From contig JAHLLM010000021.1 in assembly GCA_020444175.1 (NCBI GenBank), positions 1 through 64,000 on the forward strand: 64,000 nt of DNA. The letters are read 5' to 3'. Each line of letters begins with the position of its first letter. The stretch's first letter is position 1. Origin of the DNA: Desulfobulbaceae bacterium (GTDB lineage: Bacteria; Desulfobacterota; Desulfobulbia; Desulfobulbales; SURF-16). A program made the translations under genes and the position numbers. The notes under the pieces are model-generated. The model did no database searches. It saw only the letters and a list, made by a program, of their open reading frames with translations, and was not told the DNA's origin. Of this stretch, positions 30,801 through 36,499 are shown piece after piece.

Positions 30801-31196
30801 TTTGCCGTAGATCTGGCTTGGATTGCTATCGTAGATGCGGTTCAGGATCTTCCAATCTGTATTTCCCTGCTGATCGAAATGAACCCAGGCATCTTTCCCG
30901 ACATCAAAACTCTGCCACTGGGCCACTGCATTTTTTTTGCTCTGGAAAACCGTTGTCTTGTTTTCTTCTCTGTCTGTCACGGTCTTCCCAATGCCATTAA
31001 AACCACTGAACCCGGGGAGAGGAACAGGAAGAGCCGTGGAACTTGGAGAGCGCATATAGTTAGCCATTGAACCGAAAAAAACAGGTGGGGTTTTGGAGCC
31101 GCTCTCCGCCGCTGCAGGGTGAGACAGGGTAAAGACTCCCAGGGTGAGGGCGAGGGCGGTATAGGATTTTTTGATGCTGGCTCTGTTGATTCTCAT
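18861..31196 (-). CDS. Giant two-partner-secretion exoprotein (TpsA, haemagglutinin family)
   Basis: The 4111-residue protein has a signal peptide (cleavage near SHPAAAES) and a TPS/haemagglutination-activity domain (about 45-230, with WQSFDVGKDAWVHFDQQG and VYLINQNGIFFGKDSFINVH). A very long beta-helix of short repeats follows (many LxLxAxxIxxxG-type strands). The last 500 residues resemble the DUF3739 region of haemagglutinin-family proteins linked with ExbB/ExbD loci. Two stretches break the beta pattern and look alpha-helical: about residues 916-1290 (genomic 28450-27330, containing a Pro/Glu-rich hinge and Leu/Glu-rich helices) and about 3655-3845 (near 20230-19660). No C-terminal toxin domain or LPXTG-like anchor is seen. 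The tpsB gene lies 126 bp upstream. AAAGGATC precedes the ATG. P. aeruginosa PdtA is, as I recall, of similar size and context. Confidence 0.92.
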   Translation of the reverse strand: MRINRASIKKSYTALALTLGVFTLSHPAAAESGSKTPPVFFGSMANYMRSPSSTALPVPLPGFSGFNGIGKTVTDREENKTTVFQSKKNAVAQWQSFDVGKDAWVHFDQQGNTDWKILNRIYDSNPSQIYGKITGDGSVYLINQNGIFFGKDSFINVHSLVGSALDIDTEDFLNNTQEDSLKFTQRNYSDHENWDPDSSIISNDGFISVELIQGEAGSQTVIRDGSVFLIAPHVENSGTIVAPYGQIGLAAGQNVELAPEKDAEYINERRVLVTPENAGYAVNRQDGSLVADNGRAGLYGSVVNQDGLIRSVTSVYHRGRIELRASEKVTTGIDSTTVTPVTTSDERTNVTFGHRPGQIFLQGLGSGDTSNFTGSIEHKGVLSASSGRVSMEVREEIILGPQSLIDVAGLWSNRSSDSLWFTQEMNSAQLKDDHLQKDGLIYRSEITVNELLGSTIGDFDEAYKNVELTSREKASQGGNISLRAVEGDIVIEDGALLDITGGGHINAGSSNTATKVVYGQQVYDISEAPIYTIYDGFADFFEKKHDRYGIVDSFSGLYYGGTLPLYDALASHVEGHDAGVLKLISRRLLFNGSLFGGVEIGPYQIYDDSLFTDGIYEVDDKQITEKQRRPIAGSLIIGGEDGLGQTFRDEANFVDEIVISHDDEIQASENQETVSQTQTADDSSILPFQPSYLPDSIVNNASLDSLTVSTNYRITVDKEAKIELPPGGDVNFTSRRIDHFGDIDVPSGTVSFTVANNETAKKANTENFLDIDEYIFLAENSRISVAGEKVNTWEAVSEGELPNPKVLRDGGSISLMDKTSNRDDEDKVIYQGFGVVVADNALLDVSGGYEITTKKEIEPGDAGDILISGSNVFLAGTLKGHSLPGAKGGTLSLFANNIDIVGGESASLSLGGLISQKLESLVDREISANLPLDPLFIDGLQEELDQIHNFYIVVLQHELVKTNSSYLAWLQQELKQIHPFILLEEEEIDPIAPLPPEEEEVDPEKLRVLAEYEELSSRLSSFDLADRENVESAKEALQESLTTFYDDLEQVYPSLAVDKDQVQEKVRALDIHDSIYSLLARLDSRNGLTEIYSGINEALEYAHPLFENKNQAELQERNELFGKYDTLYSLLLSYDARDRKNGKTAKNDLKGAIASFYKVVELNKEIQVVDELGSFLIDREIDPAILDASEEWSLPIDAVYVAKLDSDVAELASIFQNGVTESSLNSFNTFLETYDLSQDRSLQDFLSRGLLYLYERRREEDTNEPYFALAGYQASNKNALPGLKDTLTTFWPSGEDVENLLSFTDDIGSIYNGQLLWPDEQSTEFFLKPFPRGNEFLFQFRENTAKSSFYFPESQFGKGLIFNADSLKDSGFTNLAFNSVYDLNISDGVNLGVSYTKTSPPSLTSSIQSPLHQGEFYEEEPSLVGPSSLAFKAGTKLYSAAFDFDEEYGDARDIAEFILPAGSSFTLPPSGEIVIEAPWVTIDGTIEAPAGTITVTAKAPQQSDLIIGATARLLARGYNVPSLDKEIEWQPNTFSVLDGGTISLTNKTTGLFAIQEGAVLDVSGSQPVVTRYYNDNNEFQTFNKATNENQWHEITEAGASGSISLAFGGESVLEGTIAAHTFLPHLEDGSLSIVSNNRDAGFEITTDILDYYRKNDFHSWKISSAHSLIFPRNVIIVHDGEVVLDTPMFVNDNASQVSLAAHYLQLDNSFFPSTETIALQKIITLENPDDSSEQDTVQRIQHPGLFDFSADYIDVSGSVNFDMSKKVSLRSGHDIILTDRYYINPFDPSDTFYSGWLAAPGDLELNAARIYPDSFTDFTLYTGNTLTLLPGTVPSENILYSAGGSLSIFANRIDHRGYLTAPLGSLSLTGINRDNAQDNSFWQTFSLRQELENVIKDSMIAEESSRIMISADSVLSAKGQAYMISYGEIDEKGAFWTAIPKDSENPLSADSKENVTNAPLKSITLEGDEVLVREGANVDLAGGGGIFVHRFLAGIDGTKNPLLQKGQYLLVPNYNRPGQTLTIKNEGKIASGTYTLLELGPGHPENAQYAFLPGALVLIDQGDTYLQNRQTSKEGYPLISGYVGLSGGTASSPTPRSFAVRDAKDVLDEGFFVVRELTGGEGGSFTLTGKESMVTSIIEADIKAKPLEDFNGGTFKIAARFVEVGAESIELDPEFAIDDTLPAELQDKLIIKDSTFSGNGFENLAIGDRKTTRTVTFKENSTVKGRNILVSASSGYEKQLVKSSELSPEELEALGYGLDEENLQIPEFVEINVEAPGMITMEENALLEAFDDETATTSQIALVADTEGGFPEGATHEFTAGNIVLAETSLVRSNSVSLDSHNIDLGGDNIWSDTLLHLKTRHITFADEKGEGDGLFINNDQWSALAAIENIYLDSDTDVLFTAAYGLTADHNLTLDAQRIGGYALAEETSVAAAHLTLQNNKYESTSGKWLPEVSDLENSSSITFHGEDSLALGPGSIKVDGFTDTVLSTAGDLSLNGQARLYENERHEDVYGSSSLDVSGNLGITSARVILNPYYDLEEDIYKSADFVLKAADTLTINPVADGNPDTQTERGGRLTMAAPTLSVAGLIDTVSSQIILDSDDIDISGRIRSTGSDQTRAGSIRIKAANSFTMHGGTLDVSAGRQGDAGQITISAPQASSFSISTAPAEAEQDEDLPTSHLLAKALGGNAGSFFLDVEDLSGNGNSMDFDTLNTLLHDFTYELDIRSRLSDISVSEDHIVQANHLKMTADNGDINIHGTLDAAGDEPGSIDLNSKSDLNLWQGSLLTGANTVKLHSGTGWINLGKAIQVDEDLEQPVIAEKAAIQLYGPDATLSFRALRSTEEIDGEVIHDVKVNIDGEINGTDNITVEAVQVYYADRIEDGKPFIIEEDDNGDEIFTPLDVDFYQDAKDFFDSVRTRISIVDEEEISEEITSETFMKERLSAGLTDDSDNSLHIRPGIEIQSDKDLTLDGTWNILAEEVENTCSIFNPFCQPPEPKNWRFGEQGETMVLTLRAAGDLKIEGSIIDMPTSNSAEFLKEDYPYIYMLLKNSYGNYGDDISANSADINLIAGANTNSPDIMALNNLENGKGNLVIGKRTRTVTNGETTDVWSDSGMIYTETGDIHFASAGETVIGPNPASNKEMMPTPWYEARLAANLTTYRGDIKGTVGRNMTVLGTVQTASGDIAIDVANNLAISEDQGDALTGSIRTTGLSKRYGTQIVFDGEGFIDTIDADMKHYYDYSGGGSIALNIGGDIWGGLSGLDGWDKWWKDEKKWGAAYINNPNSTATPTLGIATMAGGDVSVKAGGDVYTQIGTFGSGDLTLLSRADMNGRFLNASGTASLYAMGNFGTGYRENSLLAENQQIELNTSNLELTAEGSIDLGALVSPSWFRSAEARSASNDPVMVGFSQDTSASLWSRNGDIRYTGTSHLATTKSSKAFETLPANLSFKAENNIVFDTQSRRLEIAPSGTGQIEFVAGNDILGVTTDQNPAQIKMRQDEPYSYYGWRPGSVNVMPVMPLHTGDQKPVSIVAGQDITNMRFILPKKAEILAGRDIKDLEFQGQNIDPLDVTIIKARHDIVLGSYERDYKSSDAKYSGFKLAGPGSLLVQAGNNIDLGTTLGIRTMANAVDYGDKIWAESVHPSLGFEGADIYVLAGLNCNISPDEVEYFFNLIRDYGKYYSLISATETLEDAGHSVTDQVTTDVVSQLRGSIEDSDLSSIENLLASFGADIQPDTLSTLLQGNEEDLRLFVEKLLQTMNDDLQEGEEITMDDQAGGQQFSLTAYQNNASQPAGSETVVEDLMNLFALHAKIMDSIKESDSPGSAAKAVELLARQEAIAPMFGTENPELDDAQGNVIMTQSQIATLYGGSVNILATGTMDVGYSFFPPENDDANAIDISGGIKTEFGGDINIYSVGDVNVNESRIMTWMGGDMTMWTEANINAGRGSKTAVNASGEGLSRQNEKGTYETFKKPSASGSGIRALTFDMDGRGGPREMPEPGDIYLFAPSGIIDAGEAGIVGGTIYLAATEVLNAQNITFSQAGVGVPVSADTSISLGAISGAGNIAAAAGEVTKSVAGVKEASQQALDQMATLTEDLKPRWVQVQILDLIDNKEDE

Positions 31197-31322
31197 GGTT
31201 AAGATCCTTTAATTGAATACTCAACTAAAAATGACGTTTTTACAGAAAAACGCTTACCCGCTTTCAGGGTCTGCGCGGCTGATACTTGCCGCTGTTCGGC
31301 TTTATTTCTCTTGGCGCATTCA

Positions 31323-32927
31323 TCAAAATTCATAGCGGACAAGAAAATGCATACGTTGATCATTTTTAAATGTGTCACTACCGTCTTCCAGAGCCACGGC
31401 CCATATGACCTCAAAATGCAGGTTCTTTCCTAGATCTCCACGCAGGCCGCATCCGGCTCCACTCAATGTCGTTGACTCGTCCTGCCCTTCAAGGGCATTT
31501 TGGGTATAGAGTGATGCGTAATCGTAAAAGATGTAAGGGGTGATAGCGAGACCTGGTGTGAAAAGATAATATATTGGGATTTCGGGAAGTTGTCGCGACA
31601 TCTCCAAAGAGAAATGAAAGGCGTTGTCCCCGCTTTCCTCGCTTTCCGAATAGCTGCGAACGCTGTACATGCCTCCGGCTGAATATTGTTCATTTGAAAT
31701 GAGAGGTTCCGTTGCCAACTGACCGTCGGTCTTGAGAAAAAGTCCGAATCCAAAGGGAAGCTTCTGGTATCTCTCAAGCCCTAGAGTTGCGAAGAGGAAA
31801 TTGCCTCTGGCGTCATACCGTTTCACTTCAAACTCGCGCTGGTCAGTGATCAGCCTTCTGAAAGACAGGTTCAAGCCGGCACTGAACTGGGTCAGGCCGT
31901 ATGTGTCCGGCAGAGATCCGTTGTAGGAAATAAGCAGAGGAAGATAGGTAATAGGAGTATAGGTTGCATCGTCTCCCGTCTGGAAACCGATTGTTTCATC
32001 AAAGGTTTTATAATCAATGCCCAAGCTCAGATTGTGGTTGTATTCCTTGTATGCAGGCAGGCTGGCAATGTATCGAAAACCGAAAACATTTCCTTCACCC
32101 TTGACCTCGAATCCCTCGCCAAAGGCGTTATCGCTTTCTGAAATAACGCCGTAAAAGACCAGAAGGTCGTTTTCTTTCCACGGTACAGGAAAGACATAGG
32201 AAAGCGACGACACATCAACTTCGTCAGTGTTGTCCGGGGCCGTCTGGTATTGAAAGGACAGAGAATGTTGTTTTTGCCAGAGATTGTCATAGCGTATGGA
32301 ACCGTTAAGCCGGTAGCGGGATGTGTTGGCGCTGTAGCGGTCACTGAATTCCAGGGAGGCATGGAGGGGCAATCGGTCCTTGACCTTGAGTTCCACATCG
32401 ATGGTGCCCGGCTCCTTACCAGGAGAAAGAACAGGCGCCACCTTCATGTCTCTGTTGCGGTTCAGTTGGTTCAGCTCCTTCTGCAAAAGGGGAACATAGA
32501 GAACCTTGCCCGGTGTCAGTGAGGGCAGTGATTTCTTTATCTTGTCCATGGTATGGTATATGTTGCCGGTGATGCGAACCATTCGGATAAGACTCTCAAC
32601 AACCTCAAGGTTGATATATCCCGTATCCACTGTCTGTTCCGGGATATTGACCATAACCGCCGGAAAACCTCTTGTTTGGTAGTGAATTTCCAGGGCATTC
32701 CGTGCTTTTTCCACATCTGCACTGGTCTTTTCCTTGCCTGTAAAAATAGAGATCACATCGAGCAGTTCCTCTGTGTCAATACGGGTGTTTCCGGTAATGC
32801 TGTAGCCATTGATGGTAAATGTCGGCTCTGCTTCTTCCTCTTCAGCATATAAGGCGGGAGTGAGAAAACAACTGGCCAGCATGGATAAAATCGCAATAAT
32901 AAAAGCAGTTACAATTCGTTGTTTCAT
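31323..32927 (-). CDS. TpsB outer-membrane transporter (ShlB/FhaC/HecB family)
   Basis: The 534-residue protein has a signal peptide (cleavage near ALYAEEEE) and two POTRA domains (about 32-180, with INGYSITGNTRIDTEELL and VRITGNIYH). A 16-strand-type barrel follows, starting near LPLHASLEFSDRYSANTSRY and ending in Phe (HFLVRYEF). It should recognise the TPS domain of the giant protein encoded next and export it across the outer membrane. The ATG at 32927 fits a signal peptide starting MKQR; a longer frame upstream would overlap the lipoprotein gene. It begins 14 bp after the lipoprotein gene stop. Confidence 0.92.
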   Translation of the reverse strand: MKQRIVTAFIIAILSMLASCFLTPALYAEEEEAEPTFTINGYSITGNTRIDTEELLDVISIFTGKEKTSADVEKARNALEIHYQTRGFPAVMVNIPEQTVDTGYINLEVVESLIRMVRITGNIYHTMDKIKKSLPSLTPGKVLYVPLLQKELNQLNRNRDMKVAPVLSPGKEPGTIDVELKVKDRLPLHASLEFSDRYSANTSRYRLNGSIRYDNLWQKQHSLSFQYQTAPDNTDEVDVSSLSYVFPVPWKENDLLVFYGVISESDNAFGEGFEVKGEGNVFGFRYIASLPAYKEYNHNLSLGIDYKTFDETIGFQTGDDATYTPITYLPLLISYNGSLPDTYGLTQFSAGLNLSFRRLITDQREFEVKRYDARGNFLFATLGLERYQKLPFGFGLFLKTDGQLATEPLISNEQYSAGGMYSVRSYSESEESGDNAFHFSLEMSRQLPEIPIYYLFTPGLAITPYIFYDYASLYTQNALEGQDESTTLSGAGCGLRGDLGKNLHFEVIWAVALEDGSDTFKNDQRMHFLVRYEF

Positions 32928-32941
32928 GTTTGAGAGGACCT

Positions 32942-33775
32942 TTATTTTTCTTCCTGGAAAGGTCCGCGTATCCAAACGTAACATTGCAGTTGCTCGTATC
33001 CAAAAGGATGACGGTAATCAAGCAAGATAGAGGAATCATCAAAGCTTATTACTCTACCGATCAGGCCGCCGGAGCGGACAAGGTGACCAATTTGGGGATT
33101 AATAGTAAGATGAAAGCCTTTTTCATCCTCACTGAATGTGGCAGGGCCGAAAGGCGACTCCATGACTGTATGCTCGTCGGTAAGCAGTTCAACAGTGACT
33201 GAGGCTGGATAAACTTCAAGAACTTTCACTGGCTGCAGCTTTTCATTTTCAAAACGTATGACTTCAGCCACTTCAGGTTCGCGGCCTAGGTAGGAAACAA
33301 TCCTGTCTTTCTGCACCGGCTTGATTTTCGGGCGGAACTGATTTCTTTTAATGGAGATGGTTCCTTCCTTTTCATCCATCAGCAGTTCTTCTGTGGACAG
33401 GGTAAGATCAATCTCTTCCCCAAAGTGCCGGCCTTCAAGTTCCTGCTGAATGAGCTCTTCAAGGATGAGAGTGAAATGCCGGGTATTCTTTTCACATTCA
33501 GTGCATTCGGCTTTTATGCCGGCATCCATGACAACCGGCCCGTATTCCTCATGAGCCATTTTACGGTAAATGTTCGATATTTCGGCTTCGTCATCATCTG
33601 ACTCAAAGGTGTCCGCGGCAAGGCTGCCGTCAGCCAGTGTGCACCTGTAGTCAACCTCAATCTTTTCTCCGAGGACAATGGGGGCAGAGGGGGCGGTCTT
33701 TAATGCACAGCCCTGGGTCAAGGAAAGAATTAGAAGTGACAACATGATGGTATGGTTTTTTATGGAGAGAGACAT
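32942..33775 (-). CDS. Lipoprotein with FKBP/SlyD-like domains
   Basis: The 277-residue protein has a lipoprotein signal with lipobox LTQGC, so it is anchored by its N-terminal Cys. The mature part opens with GEKIEVDYRCTLADGSLAADT, like the first strands of SlyD/FKBP prolyl isomerases. The C-terminal third (GPATFSEDEKGFHLTINP to LLDYRHPFGYEQL) resembles a SlyD-type flap and the core DxNHPLAG-like segment. Key isomerase residues are not clear, so it may be only a chaperone. The ATG at 33775 has AAGGA 8 bp upstream; a TTG six bases earlier is too close to it. It heads the TPS operon, where a periplasmic chaperone for the 4111-residue exoprotein would make sense (inference). Confidence 0.65.
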   Translation of the reverse strand: MSLSIKNHTIMLSLLILSLTQGCALKTAPSAPIVLGEKIEVDYRCTLADGSLAADTFESDDDEAEISNIYRKMAHEEYGPVVMDAGIKAECTECEKNTRHFTLILEELIQQELEGRHFGEEIDLTLSTEELLMDEKEGTISIKRNQFRPKIKPVQKDRIVSYLGREPEVAEVIRFENEKLQPVKVLEVYPASVTVELLTDEHTVMESPFGPATFSEDEKGFHLTINPQIGHLVRSGGLIGRVISFDDSSILLDYRHPFGYEQLQCYVWIRGPFQEEK

Positions 33776-33802
33776 CCTCAATTTCCTTATGGTTGAGTTA
33801 TA

Positions 33803-33885
33803 CTGTCAAACATTTGTAACGATCACTTTACTCATGCTATATGGCATAATATTTTTAAGTTTCTGTTAAGTTTCTGTTAATTTCT
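33803..33885 (-). promoter_or_regulatory. Pho-box-like 11-bp direct repeats ahead of the TPS operon
   Basis: On the minus strand the segment 33885-33848 contains TTAACA-N5-TTAACA-N5-TTAAAA, three units with an exact 11-bp period (AGTTTCTGTTA tandem at 33858-33879 on the plus strand). A second pair with the same period, TTACA-N6-TGACA, lies at 33803-33821, next to a possible -10 (TATAAC) facing the operon. Eleven-bp direct repeats of this type are what PhoB/PhoP response regulators bind. The match is by eye and the regulator is inferred. Confidence 0.45.
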
Positions 33886-33923
33886 CTTTTGCAGAATTCT
33901 CTGCAGATCACGTGATCACGGCA

Positions 33924-33955
33924 AAAAAAAACCGGAGCAGACGCCCCGGTTTTTC
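33924..33955 (-). terminator. Intrinsic terminator of the binding-protein gene
   Basis: An AAAACCGG/CCGGTTTT stem with a G/C-rich loop is flanked by A- and T-runs on both sides. On the minus strand it lies 20 bp after the stop of the binding-protein gene, where it would terminate transcription before the TPS operon. Confidence 0.75.
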
Positions 33956-33974
33956 ATGTGCTTACGAGAGAGTG

Positions 33975-35300
33975 TTATTTTTTGGTTGGCAGTACCAGGT
34001 CACTTGCTTTCTCGCACTTCATCTCGTCCTGGGCTGCCCAGAAAAGAGGCTGGCTGCCGGTGAGGGTATCAAGCTTGAGGGGATTTGATGCGTAAGCATT
34101 CAGAGCGCTTACAAGTCCGTCAAGAACGCCGGTACCGTTAACAGGATCAACTTCGCTGGCATCATAGTAGAGCCACTGTGCTGCCCAGAAGGGGTACATG
34201 CAGTTACTGATTGCTGCACGGTTGCCCTCAATACCCTGGAATTTAATGCGCTCAACACCAACACATTTTGAGCTCCAGTCAGCATCATAACCAGGAGCTG
34301 CTGGATCAGAGCCTTGGGTGCCGACACCACACTTGTCAGAATCAGCATAACCGATACCATACGTGGTGGCAGGAAGACCGAAAGTGGCGTTGCCTGTAAA
34401 AGAAAGGCAGCGCATAAGATCTGAAGAACCTTCGTTGAACCAGATTACAGGTCCATTCTGTCCGATCGGATCATCCTGGGAGACAAGGTTTGCGTCTCCA
34501 TGCATGACAGCATGATCCATGGTGGCATGGGTTCCTGAACCGGCATGACGCAGACAGAGGGTAACAGGGGTGTTTGTAGTATCATCGCCCTGGGGATCAA
34601 TGCCAACATCTTCCCAGTTGTTGATGGCGCCGGAAAAGAGAAGAGCAGCCTGCAGGCGGCTCACGTTGTCAATGCCGAGATCGTCAGTGGCAAAGAAGGA
34701 GAAAGGCACAACCACCGGACGCAAATTGCTCAGGCCTGTGGTTTCCTCTCCTGTAAAGGTATATGATACGTACTGAGTCGCATCAGTAAAATCAGATTTA
34801 GGACCAAAAATCCAGCCTGTAGATTTCTGGGTAAAAGACTCACCGGCAACATCAGAGGCGCCAAGGGTTACATCAACGCATTTGTCGGCAGTGCAGGTAC
34901 CTGCGGAACATGAGGTCTCGTCAATCATCTCAGCATAACCGCCGGTAGTGCAACTGTCGGCTGGATCAAAATCATCGCCACGGGCAGAAGCAACACCCCA
35001 GAAGGAGGCTTTGGCGCGGTAACGGATAATGACAGTGTCATCACCGTCAACACAGTTGGTGCCGATGGCAATACCGTTGTCTGATTCTGTGGCATGTACG
35101 CCGGTTTCTACAGAGGCACATGCAGGGGAATCTGCAGTAGAGGCGTCGGTCAGGAAGTCAGACGCTGCCTGGTTCCAGAATTTGGCCTGGGCAGAAGCGC
35201 CAAAGATGTTAATTTCATAGGTATCAGTAGCAGCCTGGGCAGTAGCGGTCAGGGCGAGAACTGAAGCGCCGAGAATCACAGTTTTCATTACTTTTTTCAT
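33975..35300 (-). CDS. PstS-like periplasmic substrate-binding protein
   Basis: The 441-residue protein has a signal peptide (ALTATAQA, cleavage before ATDTYE). It shows features of the phosphate-type type II binding-protein fold: EINIFGASAQAKFWNQAASD near the mature start, NWEDVG, LRHAGSGTHATMDHAVM (comparable to the GSGT anion loop), GIGYADSDKC and the late segment MYPFWAAQWLYYD. It is rich in paired Cys and in Asp-rich loops, unlike standard PstS. The anion bound is not certain. No ABC permease genes are nearby, so it may be a surface or scavenging protein. It follows a PEP-CTERM gene and precedes the operon with Pho-like repeats. GAGGATT precedes the ATG. Confidence 0.65.
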   Translation of the reverse strand: MKKVMKTVILGASVLALTATAQAATDTYEINIFGASAQAKFWNQAASDFLTDASTADSPACASVETGVHATESDNGIAIGTNCVDGDDTVIIRYRAKASFWGVASARGDDFDPADSCTTGGYAEMIDETSCSAGTCTADKCVDVTLGASDVAGESFTQKSTGWIFGPKSDFTDATQYVSYTFTGEETTGLSNLRPVVVPFSFFATDDLGIDNVSRLQAALLFSGAINNWEDVGIDPQGDDTTNTPVTLCLRHAGSGTHATMDHAVMHGDANLVSQDDPIGQNGPVIWFNEGSSDLMRCLSFTGNATFGLPATTYGIGYADSDKCGVGTQGSDPAAPGYDADWSSKCVGVERIKFQGIEGNRAAISNCMYPFWAAQWLYYDASEVDPVNGTGVLDGLVSALNAYASNPLKLDTLTGSQPLFWAAQDEMKCEKASDLVLPTKK

Positions 35301-35358
35301 TTTTAATCCTCATATTTTATAGATTGAATGATTCTTTATAGATTGTTTTTGCAGTATC

Positions 35359-36108
35359 TTAGGCATTCTCATTTTTTCTTTTCAGGCCGGCAATACTCAT
35401 CAGGCCTGCACCTAAGAGCCATACTGCACCTGGTACCGGAACGGCTGATGGTGCGGTAGTTTCAGTGTAATCGGCACCGGTGATGATCATGGTGTCCAGA
35501 TTTTCTAAACTGACAACACCTGATGTCTTGTCTATATGGTAGAGAAAGAGTTCTGTGACACCGCCTGTTGCAAGGTCTGCCAGGTTCGCTTCACCGGAAC
35601 CATCTCTCAGGAGGCCGGCATAGCCACCAAAATTAAGTCCGCTCACATTGTATACATTGGTGTAACTGTTTGAGTCAGCAGGATCAATTTCAGTTACCGC
35701 TCCGTTCATTAAACTAGCAACACTGGTGAAGGCTGTAGCGAAACTTGCTGTATAGCTAGTGTTGATATCCGCCAGGGTCAGATCATTGCGTGATGAAGTC
35801 ATGTAGTAATCATAATCTGTCGTAAAAATTCCAGTCTTTGTTGCTTTAAAGCCGAAGTAACCGACGGTGAGATCGGCGTAGGTTGTTCCAGCATTCCACC
35901 CGGCAAGATCAATCTGGCCCACGCCAAGTTGAGTGTCCATGGGGAGAGTATTGATTGCGCCTAAATTAGAGACGATTTCCTTCTGATCAGTGTTGTAGAC
36001 CACACGAATCAAGTTGTCATAATAATCAACTGCAGCAGCCTGGGCCTGGGCAACACCTGAGGCAACAACGAGACCGGTAAGAGCAGCAATTCTTAATACC
36101 TTTTTCAT
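35359..36108 (-). CDS. PEP-CTERM-like exported protein
   Basis: The 249-residue protein has a signal peptide (cleavage near AQAQAAAVD) and a mature part of Thr/Ser/Asp/Gly-rich strands. It ends in VPVPGAVWLLGAGLMSIAGL followed by KRKNENA. This tripartite tail (V-P-x-P, hydrophobic helix, basic end) is the sorting signal cut by exosortases in bacteria that make exopolysaccharide. No exosortase gene is in the window. The ATG at 36108 has AGGAG upstream; an ATG nine codons earlier lies before that ribosome site. It is 58 bp ahead of the PstS-like gene and could share its message. Confidence 0.8.
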   Translation of the reverse strand: MKKVLRIAALTGLVVASGVAQAQAAAVDYYDNLIRVVYNTDQKEIVSNLGAINTLPMDTQLGVGQIDLAGWNAGTTYADLTVGYFGFKATKTGIFTTDYDYYMTSSRNDLTLADINTSYTASFATAFTSVASLMNGAVTEIDPADSNSYTNVYNVSGLNFGGYAGLLRDGSGEANLADLATGGVTELFLYHIDKTSGVVSLENLDTMIITGADYTETTAPSAVPVPGAVWLLGAGLMSIAGLKRKNENA

Positions 36109-36270
36109 CTTTTTTTCTCCTAATTGTGTATTCATTTTTCAGTTTTCATAACTTGATAAAGTTACGGTGTTTCGTAAGCCCTACATGTTTTTACTTTCGA
36201 TAAAAACCTCCTTATCAATCGCCTCCGCAGCATGCCCGTTAGGATCGTCCGGGGCTGCATGAATTGCCAA

Positions 36271-36492
36271 TCAGGGTTTTCGGTACGCCTTGCCAACGCC
36301 GGCAAAATTCCCAATTTTTATTTCCTCAAATTTCTCAACCCGGCCAACCGAACCTTGGCTGAAATTGATGCGCACATAACCGGTGAAGCGGTTTGCTGTT
36401 AAGTGAACGAGGTGCTTGATGAGTTCTTGAGTGCGATCATCCCTCTGTTGCTGCTTATTGTCTGTCGGTGCGCTTAAATTTTCTTTATTCAT
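36271..36492 (-). CDS. Small DUF2292-like protein
   Basis: The 73-residue product has a polar Gln/Asp/Arg-rich N-terminus and a C-terminal segment FTGYVRINFSQGSVGRVEKF followed by EEIKIG. This resembles DUF2292 proteins, small single-domain proteins of unknown function whose consensus is a G-x-V-x-I strand followed by a hydrophobic V-x-x-I-E-K strand. No clear ribosome site is visible, so the start is uncertain. It lies 160 bp upstream of the PEP-CTERM gene on the same strand, with a duplicated A/T-rich block just upstream of its start. Confidence 0.5.
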   Translation of the reverse strand: MNKENLSAPTDNKQQQRDDRTQELIKHLVHLTANRFTGYVRINFSQGSVGRVEKFEEIKIGNFAGVGKAYRKP

Positions 36493-36499
36493 AATGGTT

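Noticed and set aside
35317-35345. TTTATAGATTG direct repeat before the PstS-like gene as a Pho box
   Set aside because: The spacing is about 18 bp, not 11, and the sequence does not match; it may be a different site or chance.
36108-36270. Sigma-54 promoter before the PEP-CTERM gene (TTGGCA...TGCA)
   Set aside because: The GG-GC spacing is two bases too short.
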